Shown piece by piece: positions 47,961 through 60,629 of a stretch of DNA of 64,000 bases. The stretch is from Epiperipatus broadwayi (Eukaryota; Onychophora; Udeonychophora; Euonychophora; Peripatidae): positions 6,952,572 to 7,016,571 of the forward strand of contig JAQFVV010006238.1 in assembly GCA_028023455.1 (NCBI GenBank), in the 5' to 3' direction. Each line of letters starts with the position of its first letter. Position 1 is the stretch's first letter. The position numbers and the translations under genes are program-made. Below the pieces are notes generated by a model. That model searched no databases, was not told the DNA's origin, and worked only from the letters and a program-made list of their open reading frames with translations.

Positions 47961-49021
47961 CCTGCCAATGAGTTTAAAAGCTTTATTAACAGAATATGTG
48001 ATATAGTTATTAAAAGTAAATTGCTTGTGAAAATTATACCCAAATCTTTATGGTCAGTAATTTTATTAATTTCAAGATGATCAATATGGTAACTACACCA
48101 TATTAACATTGTTTTTCTTGAATATGTCATAGCATTAAATTTATCAACATTTATTTTCATGTTCTTTTCTTGGCACCACTTGTAAAATATATCTATATAA
48201 TTTTGTAAAGTTTTAATATCTTCTTTACTATTAATCTCCAGAAAAATTTCAATGTCATCTGCATAGCATAACACGCTCTTACTTGGAATAAGTGTTATCA
48301 AATCTGATATATAAATAGCAAAACATTTTGGGCTTAACACATTACCCTGTGGAAATCCAAGTCTAGATTTAAAATGATTTGACTCTTTATTATTGTAATA
48401 AACATAATTGCTTCTATCAGATAGAAACGACTTGAATAAATTCATTAGATTGATTGAAAAACCAATTTTCTCTATTTTCATAAAAAGTAATCTATAATCA
48501 ACTCTATCAAAAGCCTTTGTTAAATCAAAATATATTACATCCAAGTGATTTCTTGCCTCAATAGCTCTATCTATGGCATCTGATATATGGACTAAATTTG
48601 TTTCTATTGACCTTCCTAGAAGAAACCCATGTAAAGAATAAGGAAGAATATTTTTTAAATAATGTATAATTCTGTAATAAATTGATTTTTCAAAAATTCT
48701 TGATAGTTTAGGTAGTAAAGAAATAAGTCTATAATTTCGGACCTCTGATTTTTTCCCTTATTTGTATATTGGTATTACTTTAGTCGTTTTCCAATAGCTA
48801 GGAAAAATTGATGTTTTAAATGACAAATTAAAAATATATAATACAACTGGAGCCAAAAGTTCAATGCATCCTTTATAAATAAAAACTGGTATATTATCAC
48901 AAGCAATACTTTTTTTATTTTTTATTAATTTTGTAGAATGGTATATTTCATCCAAATCAAATTTTAATATGTTTATGGAATCATTATTGAATATGAGATT
49001 TTGAATAAATGGATATTCCAA
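47915..49021 (-). pseudogene. LINE reverse transcriptase, one in-frame stop
   Basis: A single frame from 49021 to 47915 is broken only by TAA at 48758-48760. Before the stop is the RT N-terminal region ('KSIACDNIPVFIYKGC', 'PSYWKTTKVIPIYK'). After it come 'RLISLLPKLSRIFEK', motif A 'VIYFDLTKAFDRVDY', motif B 'GFPQGNVLSPKCFAIY', catalytic motif C 'VLCYADDIEIFLE' and motif D-like 'KNMKINVDKFNAM'. The F/Y-A-D-D active site is intact. The decay elsewhere shows the copy is dead. Confidence 0.85.
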
Positions 49022-49498
49022 AATTAAGTTATTATTTAGTTCACATTGAGTTGAAAAAAAATCATAAAATCATTTGATTCCATATCTACTACACATGTAT
49101 TTTGTCTAACTGAAGTATAATGAGTCTTTAATACATTCCAAAAATGTGCTGGATCTATATGTATTTTGTTTTGAGGCAGTTTAATATATTCCTGAAAGTC
49201 ATATTTTTCAAGTACCTTTACTATGCATCTATAATTCTTATAGCTATTCAAATACAAAAAGCATTTATATTTCTTATAATACCTATGAAATTTTTTTTCT
49301 CTTTATACATAGAACTAGTTTCACAGAGAACCATTTTGGAAATTTAATACCTCTACTTTGCTTAACTGGAATGAATCTATCAACAGTATCTGACAATATT
49401 TGATGAAATATATTGGTAGCTAATGATGGGCATTTACATTCATAAATTGCCCTCCAAGAAATATGTTTAATGGCTTGATATAGATTATAATAGTCTCC

Positions 49499-49842
49499 TC
49501 ATGCATAACATTTATTTGGATAGATTATGGATTTTTTTCTGAATCTAGTTAGCACTGACAGTTGCAATTCTAGTGTTGGATGATATACATCTTCTGATAC
49601 TAGAGGATATTCAGAATTATTAATAATTATATCTGTAATCCTTGTAAATATCAAATCCAAAATATAATTTTGTTTATTAAATATTTTGTTTACTTGCTGT
49701 AGATCTAATAGTTCAATAAATTTTAGTGTATTTTTTTTCCTTAGTGTTTCCATGATAAGCAACATTGAAATCTCCTAAAAGAATCATTTCATATTTATAT
49801 TGTATGAGATATAATTCCAGGGTTTCAAGATTTTCTCAATTC
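49499..49842 (-). pseudogene. LINE EEP endonuclease, C-terminal part
   Basis: The minus frame reads 'YEMILLGDFNVAYHGNT' at about 49741-49790, the G-D-F-N block of the exonuclease-endonuclease-phosphatase fold. After a frame change comes 'YILDLIFTRITDIIINN' and 'PLVSEDVYHPTLELQL', the degenerate form of the terminal S-D-H-block. The N-terminal half is cut off by the AAT repeat at 49843. Another minus frame at 49036-49257 ('QEYIKLPQNK') is the linker between endonuclease and RT. Confidence 0.7.
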
Positions 49843-49917
<75 letters not shown>

Positions 49918-49933
49918 TATTATTATTATTATA

Positions 49934-50023
<90 letters not shown>

Positions 50024-50121
50024 GCTACTGCTACTGCTACTGCTGCTGCTTCTACTGCTACTGCTGCTGCTACTGCTACTGCTGCTGCTGCTACTACTAC
50101 TACTACCACCACCACTACAAT

Positions 50122-50152
<31 letters not shown>

Positions 50153-50275
50153 GTTACTGCTGCTGCTACTACTACTACTACTATTACCACTACCACCACC
50201 ACCACTACAACCACTACTTCTACTACTACTACTGCTGCTACTATTCCTACTACTGCTACTACTGCTACTTCTACT
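49843..50275. repeat. Compound trinucleotide microsatellite (AAT)n(TTA)n(CTA/CTG/CCA)n
   Basis: About 75 bp of AAT switch at a TTATTATTA centre to about 58 bp of TTA/ATT. About 300 bp of degenerate CTA, CTG, CCA and TTC triplets follow. Nearly all changes preserve the 3-bp phase, giving long N/Y/C-rich and I/V/A-rich frames on the two strands. These are not proteins. Confidence 0.9.
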
Positions 50276-50432
50276 TCTTGTGCATGAAAGAGAAGAGACA
50301 TGTTTTGTTTTTCTCTAGTTTCTCATTATTATTTTCCTATAACTTTTTGTTTTTATTATTTTTCAAGGATTATTAATTGTTATTATTTAAATTGGTTCTG
50401 TGTGTCATAGGCCTGAATGTATAATAATTATA
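50276..50432. other. Spacer between two microsatellites
   Basis: T-rich unique sequence with no recognised feature. Confidence 0.4.
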
Positions 50433-50471
50433 ATAATGATGATGATGATATTGATGATGATGATGATGATG

Positions 50472-50550
<79 letters not shown>
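50433..50550. repeat. (GAT)n(AAT)n microsatellite
   Basis: About 36 bp of GAT triplets pass into about 78 bp of AAT triplets in the same phase. Poly-I, poly-M and poly-Y frames are artefacts. Confidence 0.9.
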
Positions 50551-50553
<3 letters not shown>

Positions 50554-51206
50554 CTGTTAAGAACTGGGACAAAACTATTAAAAACTTTCAATAATTGCTA
50601 TCCAAAAATGAAATAGTCTACTAAACAGTTTGTAGTAAATATTAAGGCATTAGTGCATATTTATTACTGTTTTAGATGTTACAGTGATGCAGTAAGTGCT
50701 ACATCTTCTCTATTGTTTTAAGCCTATCTATAATCTTCTATTACCATGTATAGTTTTATTTTACTGCAGTTACAATTTTAGAATTATTAGTTGTTGTTTT
50801 TTAAAGATTTTTGCATTATTTGAATCATTAAGACAATGATAATAGCTAATTTGTATGAGAGTACCATGGGGAGATGCCCTCAATGTCAATAAAAAAAGAT
50901 AATTTTTGAGTGGTGTAATGTTTTGGCCTGAAAGTAAAAAAAAAAAAAATCAGTGTATAGTAGAAAAAATTGTAATTTTCAGTAATTTGTTACAATTTAA
51001 AGATTATTTATGCAATATTTTTGTAAAAGACTTACTTTAAAGCAAAACATTATGCCACTAAAAGAGATTTTATTTTATAACATTTATTTTTTAAAAAGAC
51101 AACTCTTAAAAAGTTTATTATGACAAAATGCAAGTAGTTTCTACTTGGTAAACTAGATTTTTTTTTTTTCAAAACAATAAATTGTTTTTAAAATATTAAT
51201 ATGATT
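50551..51206. other. AT-rich spacer, no gene recognised
   Basis: Low-complexity sequence with poly-A and poly-T runs. Nothing recognised. Confidence 0.45.
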
Positions 51207-51545
51207 ATAAGGGATTTAAACATGAACTTTCAAGCTCCTTATATCTATCCAATCTATCTTATACAATTGATACACACTATGATCTCCAATATTCATATTT
51301 TGAGCAGAACCAGCACTCATCAAATAGTCCTGATCACCATCTCCCACACATTTATACAACCAATGCTCATTTTATATTAGGATAGCAAATCTTTAAACTT
51401 TAATAAGCAAGCTTCAATCGTCTCTATGGTCTAACTCTTCAGCCATCTATTTCATTGATAATCTAAGGATGGAATGTTCAAAATCCTTGTTGATGCCAAT
51501 ATTATTGTCATACCCTCACATATACAACTCTAATATGTCCATTTA
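51207..51545 (-). repeat. SINE-like family A, near full length
   Basis: 'agggatttaaacatgaactt' (degraded tRNA-like end), 'ccaatctatcttatacaatt', 'cctgatcaccatctcccaca', 'gccatctatttcattgataa' and 'ccttgttgatgccaatatta' occur in family order. Confidence 0.7.
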
Positions 51546-52322
51546 ATTAAACAGAAAAGGAATAAGCAGAATACATAGACAATATATATTTAAAATATAC
51601 ATTTATACATATATTTAAAATGTTAATAGCAAATATTTTTTATTTTATTTCTTTAATGGTAACTAACACAAAATTTATCTTTGTTTTAAGAATACAGAAT
51701 TCAGATATGTATCGTTTCATTTTACTAGAAGTTTTGAATAGATAAATTTGTCTGATGACATCGAATATCATTTTTATACATAAGAACTCTATGTAAATAT
51801 TTATATTCATATTTTGCAAACATCAAATATTAACTTTTAGAATGTCTATTGCTCGAATGCTTGCATTTGTCATAAATAATGTTGATTATCAATGTATTAG
51901 GTAGAAAAAAGGTTTAATTGTAAAAATAAAATGTTCAAATAGAAGGAACATGTACAAAAGCCTCACTAAGATTTATTCAAAATAGAAAGGTAATTTCTGC
52001 TAAACAGGTTAAAGGAAGATAAAGGCAATGTTACTGCTTGATCAAACTGATTAAATAAAAAAAAAAAACTCTCTGCAAATGGATAAACGAAAGTTCAAAA
52101 AAATTGCGTTATACAAAATATTAAAACAATGAAAGACAGCAATATTATTTTGTTTTTAAGAAAACATGTTAATAATGCTTACAAAAGATAAAGTTATTTG
52201 AAGATGTTTCTTTCGGCTACATTTTACCCATGTATGTTTTCTAATATAAATAAGTAGATTATCCTCCATGCTTACTAATTGATTTTACTGAAGTGTATTA
52301 TTATAAAGCAATAAATAACATT
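51546..52322. other. AT-rich spacer, no gene recognised
   Basis: No coding frame or family match. It borders the Penelope relic, so its last few hundred bases may contain unrecognisable upstream Penelope sequence. Confidence 0.4.
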
Positions 52323-53420
52323 GTGGAATAGCTACAAAGCCAATATGGCTTTGGTAAAAATACAGTTAGGTCATTCTTTGATTTTGTTAAAACAATTAAA
52401 ACGGCTAAATTAACAGATGATAGACTGGTCTTATTTGATGTGGAAGTATGGTACAGCTCAATGTACTGCAACATGTCCATTAATATAATTAAAAATTTAC
52501 TTCAAGGCAGCAGACACAATAAACAAAAGAGTGATTTTATTGTCAATGTTTTAAACTGGATCGAGAATAATGTCACACCCAATTTTAACAAGGAATACTA
52601 TAGAATAAAGGACTCCTGACCTGTGGAAACTTCCAACTAGTTGTATCATTTGTAGCTTAACTCTAGCAGAAATAGAAAATTAAATATTACTACCTCTTCC
52701 CAAATAGATGGAAACAGAATCTTTAAAATATACATATGTGGGTTGTTACATGTACAAAAATTGTGGGTAACATCAGTTTTAAAGTGAACTGTAAAAAATG
52801 ACAATACCACTGGAAGTTTAACATTTTTTTGACTTGATTTTAAATAGAAATTAAAATTTTCTTGATTACAGAATGGTTGTTAAGTCTATAGAGATTATAA
52901 GTGCTATACATTCACAATCTTAAATCCTGATAGTATAAACTGAAAGGCTTTAATGGCTTTCTGAATCAAAACCATCATTTAGTTAATGCAAATCTAATAG
53001 AAAGCACAACATTGAAATGTATTTAAAAGACCTAGTTATCAAAGGATACAATAATAAAATCCTTCACAATGCACTAATAAATTTTAACATAAAAATAAAA
53101 TGAAATATTGGAAGTGTTTTGAAACTAATATAAAGAAAATCTGAAATCACAATTTGATGTAGACTTTAGAATGTCAATTAATTTGAACAGATTGATCAAT
53201 AACTCTAACGATAAAATCAAGAAAGCAGAATTCCTGCAAATTATGTATGCTGTACAATGCAATTGTCCAAGATGTTCTGTGAATCCCAAATCAGTATAAC
53301 AACTAGAATCAAGCAGCATAAATATTAATACAAGAAAATCAAATAAAATCCAACACATGTATATGTATTTGTAGAACAGGAAAAAGAGCAAGGATACTGT
53401 TTTGATTCACAAAATGTCAA
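52323..53420 (+). pseudogene. Penelope-like element: RT and GIY-YIG relic
   Basis: The plus strand, with several stops and frameshifts, gives 'LQSQYGFGKNTVRSFFDFVK' and then 'RLVLFDVEVWYSSMY', the degraded form of the Penelope RT motif F-D-V-x-x-L/W-Y. It continues with 'LNWIENNVTPNFNKEYYRI', which corresponds to the F-N-x-x-F-Y block before the catalytic G-S-P motif. Further on are 'ISFKVNCKK' and 'FFDLILNRN'-like residues in shifted frames (about 52770-52850). Around 53220-53310 there is a cysteine-rich segment ('VQCNCPRCSVNP') followed in another frame by 'FCESQISITTRIKQHK'. This aligns with the GIY-YIG endonuclease of the copy at 61862. The minus frame at 53125 is a shadow. Confidence 0.65.
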
Positions 53421-53692
53421 ACTGGTCCAGTTAATTAAAGTGAAACAACCAAAAATATAAAAGGTATGGTATATTTTCAACAAAAATAACATCATTAATA
53501 AAAGTTCAAATAATATCCAACTTTCTAATTATTTGAATATGTAAATTAGGATATTTTTAAATATTATTAACATAAATTATAAAGAAGGTTTTGATGTTTA
53601 GTAAGAATTGCTACGATTGTGGTGCTTAGCAACAAAAATCCAATAAACTAAATACAACTCTGAGAATTTCTTATTTTACACCTTGTAAAAAG
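53421..53692. other. AT-rich spacer
   Basis: No feature recognised between the Penelope relic and the tetranucleotide repeat. Confidence 0.4.
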
Positions 53693-54041
<349 letters not shown>

Positions 54042-55506
54042 GCTCGAAATTTATTACATATATGTATGCATAAATATAACATTCTTAGAAGTGTTATATG
54101 TAATCTGGTCATGACCAACGAAATCAAATCCCATGAAAAACATTTCAGCACGCACACTTTACTAGCTTTTTACATAATGATTGGTTTCATTTGTCAAATC
54201 CAGAGATTATATATATATATAAGTTGTGAAATGTATTATTACACAACCATTTAAAGCACTATGTGCAGAATAGTAAAAATAATTTTAACCCTGGCAGATA
54301 AAAAATAAAACTTTACATTAATATCCTTCTAATAATTTAAATATTAGTGATAATCTAATTAATTTCATATGACTGATATCATAATTATTTATCTATGGAA
54401 GCAATTAGGCTTAGATTCAAAATATTAAGATATTTTTAACATTTCAGACAGAAATATTCATAGTAAAAATAAGTTGAAGGTAGTTATTTGTAAGATGAAA
54501 AGTGCATTAGGTCCAAAATATTCAGATATATTAGATCTAGGTCCCAGGTCACTACAGATAAAGGCTATAATTCAGAAATTAGTCTAGATAAATGGATAGG
54601 ATAATACTGATAATAGTTTTAATAATCATTACCATTTAGTCTCTATTGGTTCCTAAATCTGATAATAGGTGGCAGTAATGAAATAGAATAAATATAGTTT
54701 GCTTTTGAAAATATTGTAATAAACTGGGGTTATAGGATATTTTTTCGGTTTGATCCAATTATTATTGTACTTTATTCTTTGATGATTATAGTTTCATAAT
54801 AAATACCAGTGTTAAAATGGTTTAAAAATAAAATTTTAGAATTATAAATACAAAATGACTTCAATTTAAAATAATTGTCAATGTTTCATAACAAAAAAAT
54901 GAAAAATTGTATTCATTTTACCTTAACTTAATTACGATTTTAATTTTGTAAAATTAATATCTAAATTTTTCAGTTTTTTTTAATAATAATACCAGCTGGT
55001 ATCATAGATAATAAAAATTTTCTTGTTTCTTCAATTAATAATAATTGTTAATTACATTTTTTGAAACTATTTTATCTCAGTTAATACGTATGTCTACATA
55101 AAAAAAAATCTAAACTTACATAATGGATTTTATTTCGTTTATCAAGTCTTACATACATATTGTAATCATATTGTTTATTTTAATTAAAAATGCTAATTTT
55201 TTAATTATAACTTAATAAAAATATAAGGGCTTTAGTTTAGTTTAAAGTTTTCATATCTATCTTGATGACAAAAATGAAGAGAGAATATTAAATTAATTAT
55301 CATAAACAGAATTGATTAAAAACATAATTTGAAAAATTCAGAATGATGAATTTTTTAATGTCGTAACTTTAATTAATTTTTAGATTCTAGTTAATAATAT
55401 TAGATTTATGTTTAAATTGATTTAAATTTAGGTTAAGACTTACTTTCCTAACAACTGTAGTTAAAAGCTATTGAAAAAATAATAGAATAGTTGGTTTTAT
55501 GACTTA
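54042..55506. other. AT-rich region, no gene recognised
   Basis: 54540-54600 contains 'aaattagtctagataaatgg', a possible very old family C trace, too diverged to call. The rest is low-complexity sequence. Confidence 0.4.
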
Positions 55507-55620
55507 GGAGCTCATAAAAAGTTCGATCACCGGAAGTGAAGAACGTAATTGTAATTCACGGACTTAGAACACAAGAATCTTCCAATTTAGCAATGCACCT
55601 GACCACACAATCAGAGCTTT
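55507..55620 (-). repeat. tRNA-derived SINE, family G (copy 2)
   Basis: The plus strand shows 'gagctcataaaaagttcgat', 'caccggaagtgaagaacgta', 'ttcacggacttagaacacaa' and 'gcacctgaccacacaatcag'. On the minus strand the head has 'gtgtggtcaggtgcattgct' (A-box-like) and the shared tail ending in TTTTTATGAGCTC. Confidence 0.6.
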
Positions 55621-55717
55621 TTATTGGCAATGGCCAAATGTAACTATAATTGGATTTTTTTTAAAACCATTTAGTTTGTCTAAAAATAAAATGCATTGAT
55701 AAATAATCTCTCTCTCA

Positions 55718-56110
55718 CTCTCTCTATAGATAGATAGATAGATATATAGATAGATGGATGGATTGATGGATAGATAAATGGATAGATGGATAGATAGATA
55801 GATAGATGGATGGATAGAATAGATAGATGGATAGATAGATAGAGAGATATATAAAAGACAAAAACAAATATCCCACATCAGAACCAACGTCTCTAGCATT
55901 CCTCCAAAGATACTTAATAAAAAAAATAGATATATAGATAGATGGATGGATTGATGGATAGATAAATGGATAGATGGATAGATAGATAGACGGATAGATA
56001 GATAGATGGATGGATAGATAGATAGAGAGATATATAAAAGACAAAAACAAATATCCCACATCAGAACCAACGTCTCTAGCATTCCTCCAAAGATACTTAA
56101 TAAAAAAATT
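55718..56110. repeat. Tandem duplication, 188-bp period, containing GATA-type repeats
   Basis: Unit 1 (55741-55928) and unit 2 (55929-about 56110) each consist of a degenerate (GATA/GATG)n block. A unique segment follows in each, 'agacaaaaacaaatatccca', 'catcagaaccaacgtctcta' and 'cctccaaagatacttaataa'. Outside the GATA block the units are almost identical, so the duplication is recent. S-I-Y-L-rich frames here are artefacts. Confidence 0.85.
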
Positions 56111-56911
56111 CAATTAGACTATTCAACTGTTGGTTGATCAAGATTTAAGCACTTGCGCCATATTTTAACTAAAATAGACAAACATTTACTTATTTAACAA
56201 CAATTGAAAAATTAATCAAAGTTTTCTTACTAATCATTACCCATTTTATTTGGAATTAAATCTAAGGTAAAACGAATGTCAGAAATATACATCCATTGTT
56301 AAAAACTACTTCAACATTATTTGAAAATAATGATATATTTAAACAGTTTCAGTCTATAATGAATATTAGATTCCCAAATTTTTATAAATGGGACAATTTT
56401 ACCAATCCACATTAGAAATGCACTCATATTCTAATTTCAACCCATTATTAAGAATGTACACATACATATACATATAATATTAGATATAATAATATATAAT
56501 AAACAAAACACTAGTATTAATTTTGCAATTTACACTATACCAAAGTATAAGTAAATAAGAGTCATGACCAACTTGCAACATCTTTACCATAATCAATAAC
56601 ATTTACCAAAAATATTATGACGATAATAATAATACCATAAGCTAACTATAGTTATCATTTATTTCTTTGCATGTTAGTCTATTGAAAATTGTAGAGTTAT
56701 GTCAAGTGCTTTTTTAGTTGAGAGTAAGTGTTATTTTATCAAAATCTCAGTATTTTACTTTCATTTTAGTTCTATTAAATATGGTTGTTCCTGGAAACAT
56801 GATTTATAAAACATCATTTATCAATACAAATTCACTTCCATGATTTATAAAACATCTTTTACACATAAAAACATTCACTTCAACATATATACATTCTTTA
56901 CCTTGTAAAAT
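56111..56911. other. AT-rich spacer, no gene recognised
   Basis: It contains a short direct repeat, 'catgatttataaaacatc' at about 56798 and about 56840. Nothing else was recognised. Confidence 0.45.
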
Positions 56912-57275
56912 TGATACACATGACAACATACATGTGAAAAAGATAAATGATTTCCAATATATCTCCTGAACTAGTACTCATCAGTTGGTCCAGATCATCA
57001 TTATTGTTTTAATATAAAGAATTTGAACACAGACTTTCAAGCTCCTTTCACCTATTTATTCTATCTCATATAACCAATATACATGACCATACACATATGA
57101 AAAAGATAAATAATCTCCAATATATGTATTTGCGCTGAAACAGCATTCATTAGTTGGTCTAGATCATCATCTTCCACACACATATATAATCAGTGCTCAT
57201 TTTATATTAAGACAGCAAATTTTCAAACTTTAATCTCCATGCTTCAATCTGCTCTATCTTCCAACTTTTCAGCCA
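56912..57275 (-). repeat. SINE-like family A, one partial and one longer copy in tandem
   Basis: 56912-57000 is a fragment ('acacatgacaacatacatgt' to 'catcagttggtccagatcat'). 57009-57275 restarts at the tRNA-like end ('gaatttgaacacagactttc') and extends to 'atcttccaacttttcagcc'. Both are in the same orientation. Confidence 0.7.
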
Positions 57276-58983
57276 AATTAAATTTTTTTTTTTTATTTGA
57301 TTTTATTTTCTTTAAAATTCTCTCATATTTAATAATAAATCTAATTATTGCTCTAGTAATAAATTTATTAAAATATTTTATAAGGATACCCATTAATTTT
57401 AAAATACATTCAACCACATAAAACAATCACACACAGTTACACATGTTTAAATATTATGCTAAAAATCTTATATTATTATTAAGTGTATTTTAAATCATCT
57501 AGCTGATATAATAAACTTATTTCTATTTAAATATGTTATTCCTGTTGTAGTTAATGCTATAGTTTTTATTCTATTATTCTTCCAAACTTAACTTTCACAT
57601 GAGTGTGTGTCTTTTCTCTGAAATTTTAATCGTATACTTTTTTAAACACTGTTTTAAAGAATTATTAGTATAGATATCACTTCCAATCATTTTATTTGCA
57701 ACAATAATATAAAAAAAAAGTGTCTTTTAAGTAAAAATAATATGCAAATTGGTTTAAAAAAGGAAGTACTAAAATGAGTTTTAAGAAAAAAACTAAGTTT
57801 TTAATATAAAATCAGTTGTTTTTTTAAAAATCAGATTTGGATATTATTTCGTTCAAATCACAGGATCTTCATTATGCTTTGTGAATAAAAAGGATGGACA
57901 CTATTGACTGATAACTACATTTGATTTGGAAAACGTCTGAATGACACTTTGAATAACTGTCACTGAAATAAAGAAATAGGTTTATTTAACTCTTATAATG
58001 CATGACTCGTCTAAAAATGAGAAGATTTGACATCACTCTAAATCGGCTACTTTTTATCCCACGTATACTTTTGATACGTCATTAGAAAGAAAATCAAAAG
58101 TTCTGTAAGATGGTGCCCTCTTCAGAGTTATTTTACAAGTAAAAAATCAATAAAAATGACCATATATGTCAAACAAAACCAAAGCACCACCTCCTCACCA
58201 ACTTTTCTTGAATCTTATTGGCTGTCCCACTTCTGTCAGAAAGGGTAATGGCTGCCAAAAAGTAAAAAGTTACGTTCGTTTTGATTTTTATTATGAAAAT
58301 GATAAACGAATGTTTACAACATTTTAAACAATATTTGAATTGAATTACAAATTATTATTGATAAAATAATACTAAAAATCAAATTATTTTAGAAAAATAG
58401 TTAAGATATTACCAAGAATGATTTATTTATTGCTACATATTGATCGTAACGTAAAGTGAAAAAAAAAAGATTGCGTCAGCAATCTTTTTTGGTTGGTTGA
58501 ATAGCGGTTACTTTTATTTCACCGCAATTGAATATTTTTTAAATTATAAATCAAATTTTATTTTTGAAAAGATTTTCGTTTGCTTTCGTAATCTGAAAAT
58601 TCAGTAATATACTTTTTACAAACGAAACTAACGTATTTATATTATTAAAAGTGATCTATTTTAACAATAGATTTTGTTAAAGTTGTGAGTTGGCCAATTA
58701 CAAGTTTTGATTTTTAACTCATTTGGCCAATTATATAATCATCGTTCAAAAGGTTAAATGACAACTAAATATTACAAGACAATATCATCATAAACGGACT
58801 TTTAATATTTATCAGAAAATAAAATAAATGACAATTATTTTGTTGTGGTGAGTCTTATATCTAAAGACTGATTTGTATTTTTTTAGCTAATTTGAATTCG
58901 CAAATAATTCTTGTTATATGGATATTATTTTGAAAGAAATTATCAGTTTAAAAAAGAAGATAAAAATTCACTCAGTTATTATG
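57276..58983. other. AT-rich region with one perfect hairpin, no gene recognised
   Basis: At about 58463-58490 'aaaaaagattgcgtcagcaatctttttt' forms a hairpin (key stem AAAGATTGC/GCAATCTTT). The stretch 58020-58280 is more complex than average but has no open frame. 'ttggccaattacaagttttg' and 'tttggccaattatataatca' form a short direct repeat near 58690-58740. Confidence 0.45.
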
Positions 58984-59207
58984 TATATCACATGATCACC
59001 ATTTCCTATGCTTGCTCATAACTGTTATTAAAACAGGCAGAACTCTCCATACAGTAGTGCCACTCAATGCAAGACAGAGTAATCAATGGATTCCAGAAGG
59101 CTTGTGCATAAAATCTTTAACTAGTGTCTATTCATCCAATATCCCCAGAATAGTTTCTAGCTTGTGGCTTTCATCAGTGAGGAGCCTTGGATGCAAGAGC
59201 ACTACAT
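58984..59207 (+). repeat. MITE family C (copy 7)
   Basis: From 'tatatcacatgatcaccatt' through 'gaactctccatacagtagtg', 'aatggattccagaaggcttg' and 'ccccagaatagtttctagct' to 'gagccttggatgcaagagca'. The right terminus is missing. The 65-codon frame inside resembles the frame in copy 3 only because the DNA is shared. Confidence 0.8.
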
Positions 59208-59671
59208 AAATGAAAAATATATCTTATGTACATATATTTATGATGATTCTAACTTTTGGTGTGTGTGTTCAGACTTTTCCACAATGTGGCTAATAATTCT
59301 AAAGAGAATGACAAGCCAAAGTAAAAAATAAGCCTGTTACTTTTTGAAAGATATTTGCCTTGAAAACAGATTTAGAAAGCTTATTTAATATAAATTTAAA
59401 ACAGTTTCAAAATAAAAATGCTTTTGAACACAAATGCTATAATGAATATTAGTGGATAGTATAGTATTTGCATGAAAAAAATGCTTCAGAAACTTTACAC
59501 TATTATAAAAATTATTTTAGATCTTTGCCACATTTTATAAGATTTAACTAGTTTATTTTGTCTATCTATTCATTGGGGTAAAAAACAATAATTAGCAAAT
59601 AGAATAAAGTTCAGAATACTGACTGATTAAATCAATGATTTGTAAAATTATATTTAAATAACTTTATCACT
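59208..59671. other. AT-rich spacer
   Basis: Nothing recognised. Confidence 0.4.
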
Positions 59672-59785
59672 TTAGAGTTCATGAAATGTTTGAACATTGA
59701 AAGTGAAAGAATTAGGATCAAACCAGAGGACTTTATATTCAATATCTACCATCTACCAACAAATCGTGCAGATTAATGAATTGTG
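59672..59785 (-). repeat. tRNA-derived SINE, family G (copy 3)
   Basis: The plus strand shows 'agagttcatgaaatgtttga', 'attgaaagtgaaagaattag' and 'gatcaaaccagaggacttta'. Minus-strand box-B-like CTGGTTTGATCC is followed by the shared tail CTTTCACTTTCAATGTTCAA. Confidence 0.6.
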
Positions 59786-60629
59786 AATTTTTATAATTTT
59801 TATTAGAGTAAATTTTTTTATGCTTTTAAAATTTCATTTTAGTTTTCAGTATGGGCCAATAAAAAACTACTAATATATATATATATATATATATATAACA
59901 ATTACAAGCAAGAAAGTAGACCCTTAATGATTTATAAATTTGTATGAAATTTTATGAGTATAAATTAATTTCTGCTTTTTAAATTTTGATTTTTGTTTTT
60001 ATTATCTACCACAGCAATAGAATTAATAGCACCAAAAAAACAAAATTTCTGGTGATAAAGTGGAAATTCTGAATATGGTATGGATAAGTTTGAATATGGC
60101 TTTTATTTTTTGCTTTTACAAGTTCAATTTTATTTTTCACTTAAATATGTACAGCAATTAATTTTATATTTTTGATTTTGCAATATATGCTTTCTATTTA
60201 AAAGATTGTGTTGAATAATAACTTGGACCTAGACTGAACATTTGGGACAGATCTCTGCTAAATACTCGTATCTCAATATGTCTTAAAATGAGAAGATTGT
60301 ATAACAAATGAGTCTCTGGAAGTAATTACAACATTTGCCATAGAAGATGTGGATATTCTGTGAACTTACTATAAACGAATAGAATTACGCTTAAATTAAT
60401 TTGTATTGTTAGCTCTGTTTTATTTTTTTAAAATAAGGTTTAGGAAGTAATATAAAAGGTCAGGAAGGAACATATTTAATTAGGAAAAGAGCAAAAGTCA
60501 GATAGCATTAGATTTTCTCAGAGGCTTATTTTCTACAACTATTTGAATCAGAGATAAAAATAGAAAAAGCTCTGACTGGAGGTCTGAAAGCTCGACTCAC
60601 TTTTTACCTTAATATATCCTTTTTTTTTT
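59786..60629. other. AT-rich spacer with (AT)n
   Basis: An (AT)n run at about 59872-59896. No gene or family match was seen. Confidence 0.45.

Larger units (their letters stand above)
47409..49842 (-). mobile_element. CR1/Jockey-like LINE, 5'-truncated, bracketed by AAT repeats
   Basis: A minus-strand non-LTR retrotransposon of about 2.4 kb with part of the EEP endonuclease, the RT and a C-terminal region. Its 3' end reads 'ttactaataaattgaattga' straight into (ATT)n. Its 5' end stops at a second AAT tract (49843). Lack of a poly-A tail and the RT motifs favour a CR1/L2/Jockey-type clade over L1 (inference). The frames are broken several times. Confidence 0.75.

Noticed and set aside
49765-50591. 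Long N/Y/C-rich and I/V/A-rich ORFs of up to 203 codons
   Set aside because: Compound trinucleotide repeats that keep phase. No domain, and codon content is set by the repeat.
54540-54640. Ninth copy of MITE family C
   Set aside because: Only a few scattered words match ('aaattagtctagataaatgg'). Too weak to call by eye.
55621-56113. S-I-Y-L-rich minus-strand ORFs of 129 and 153 codons
   Set aside because: Translation of degenerate GATA-type repeats in a tandem duplication.
58463-58490. Rho-independent terminator
   Set aside because: The layout is stem plus T run, but the window is eukaryotic and no gene is nearby.
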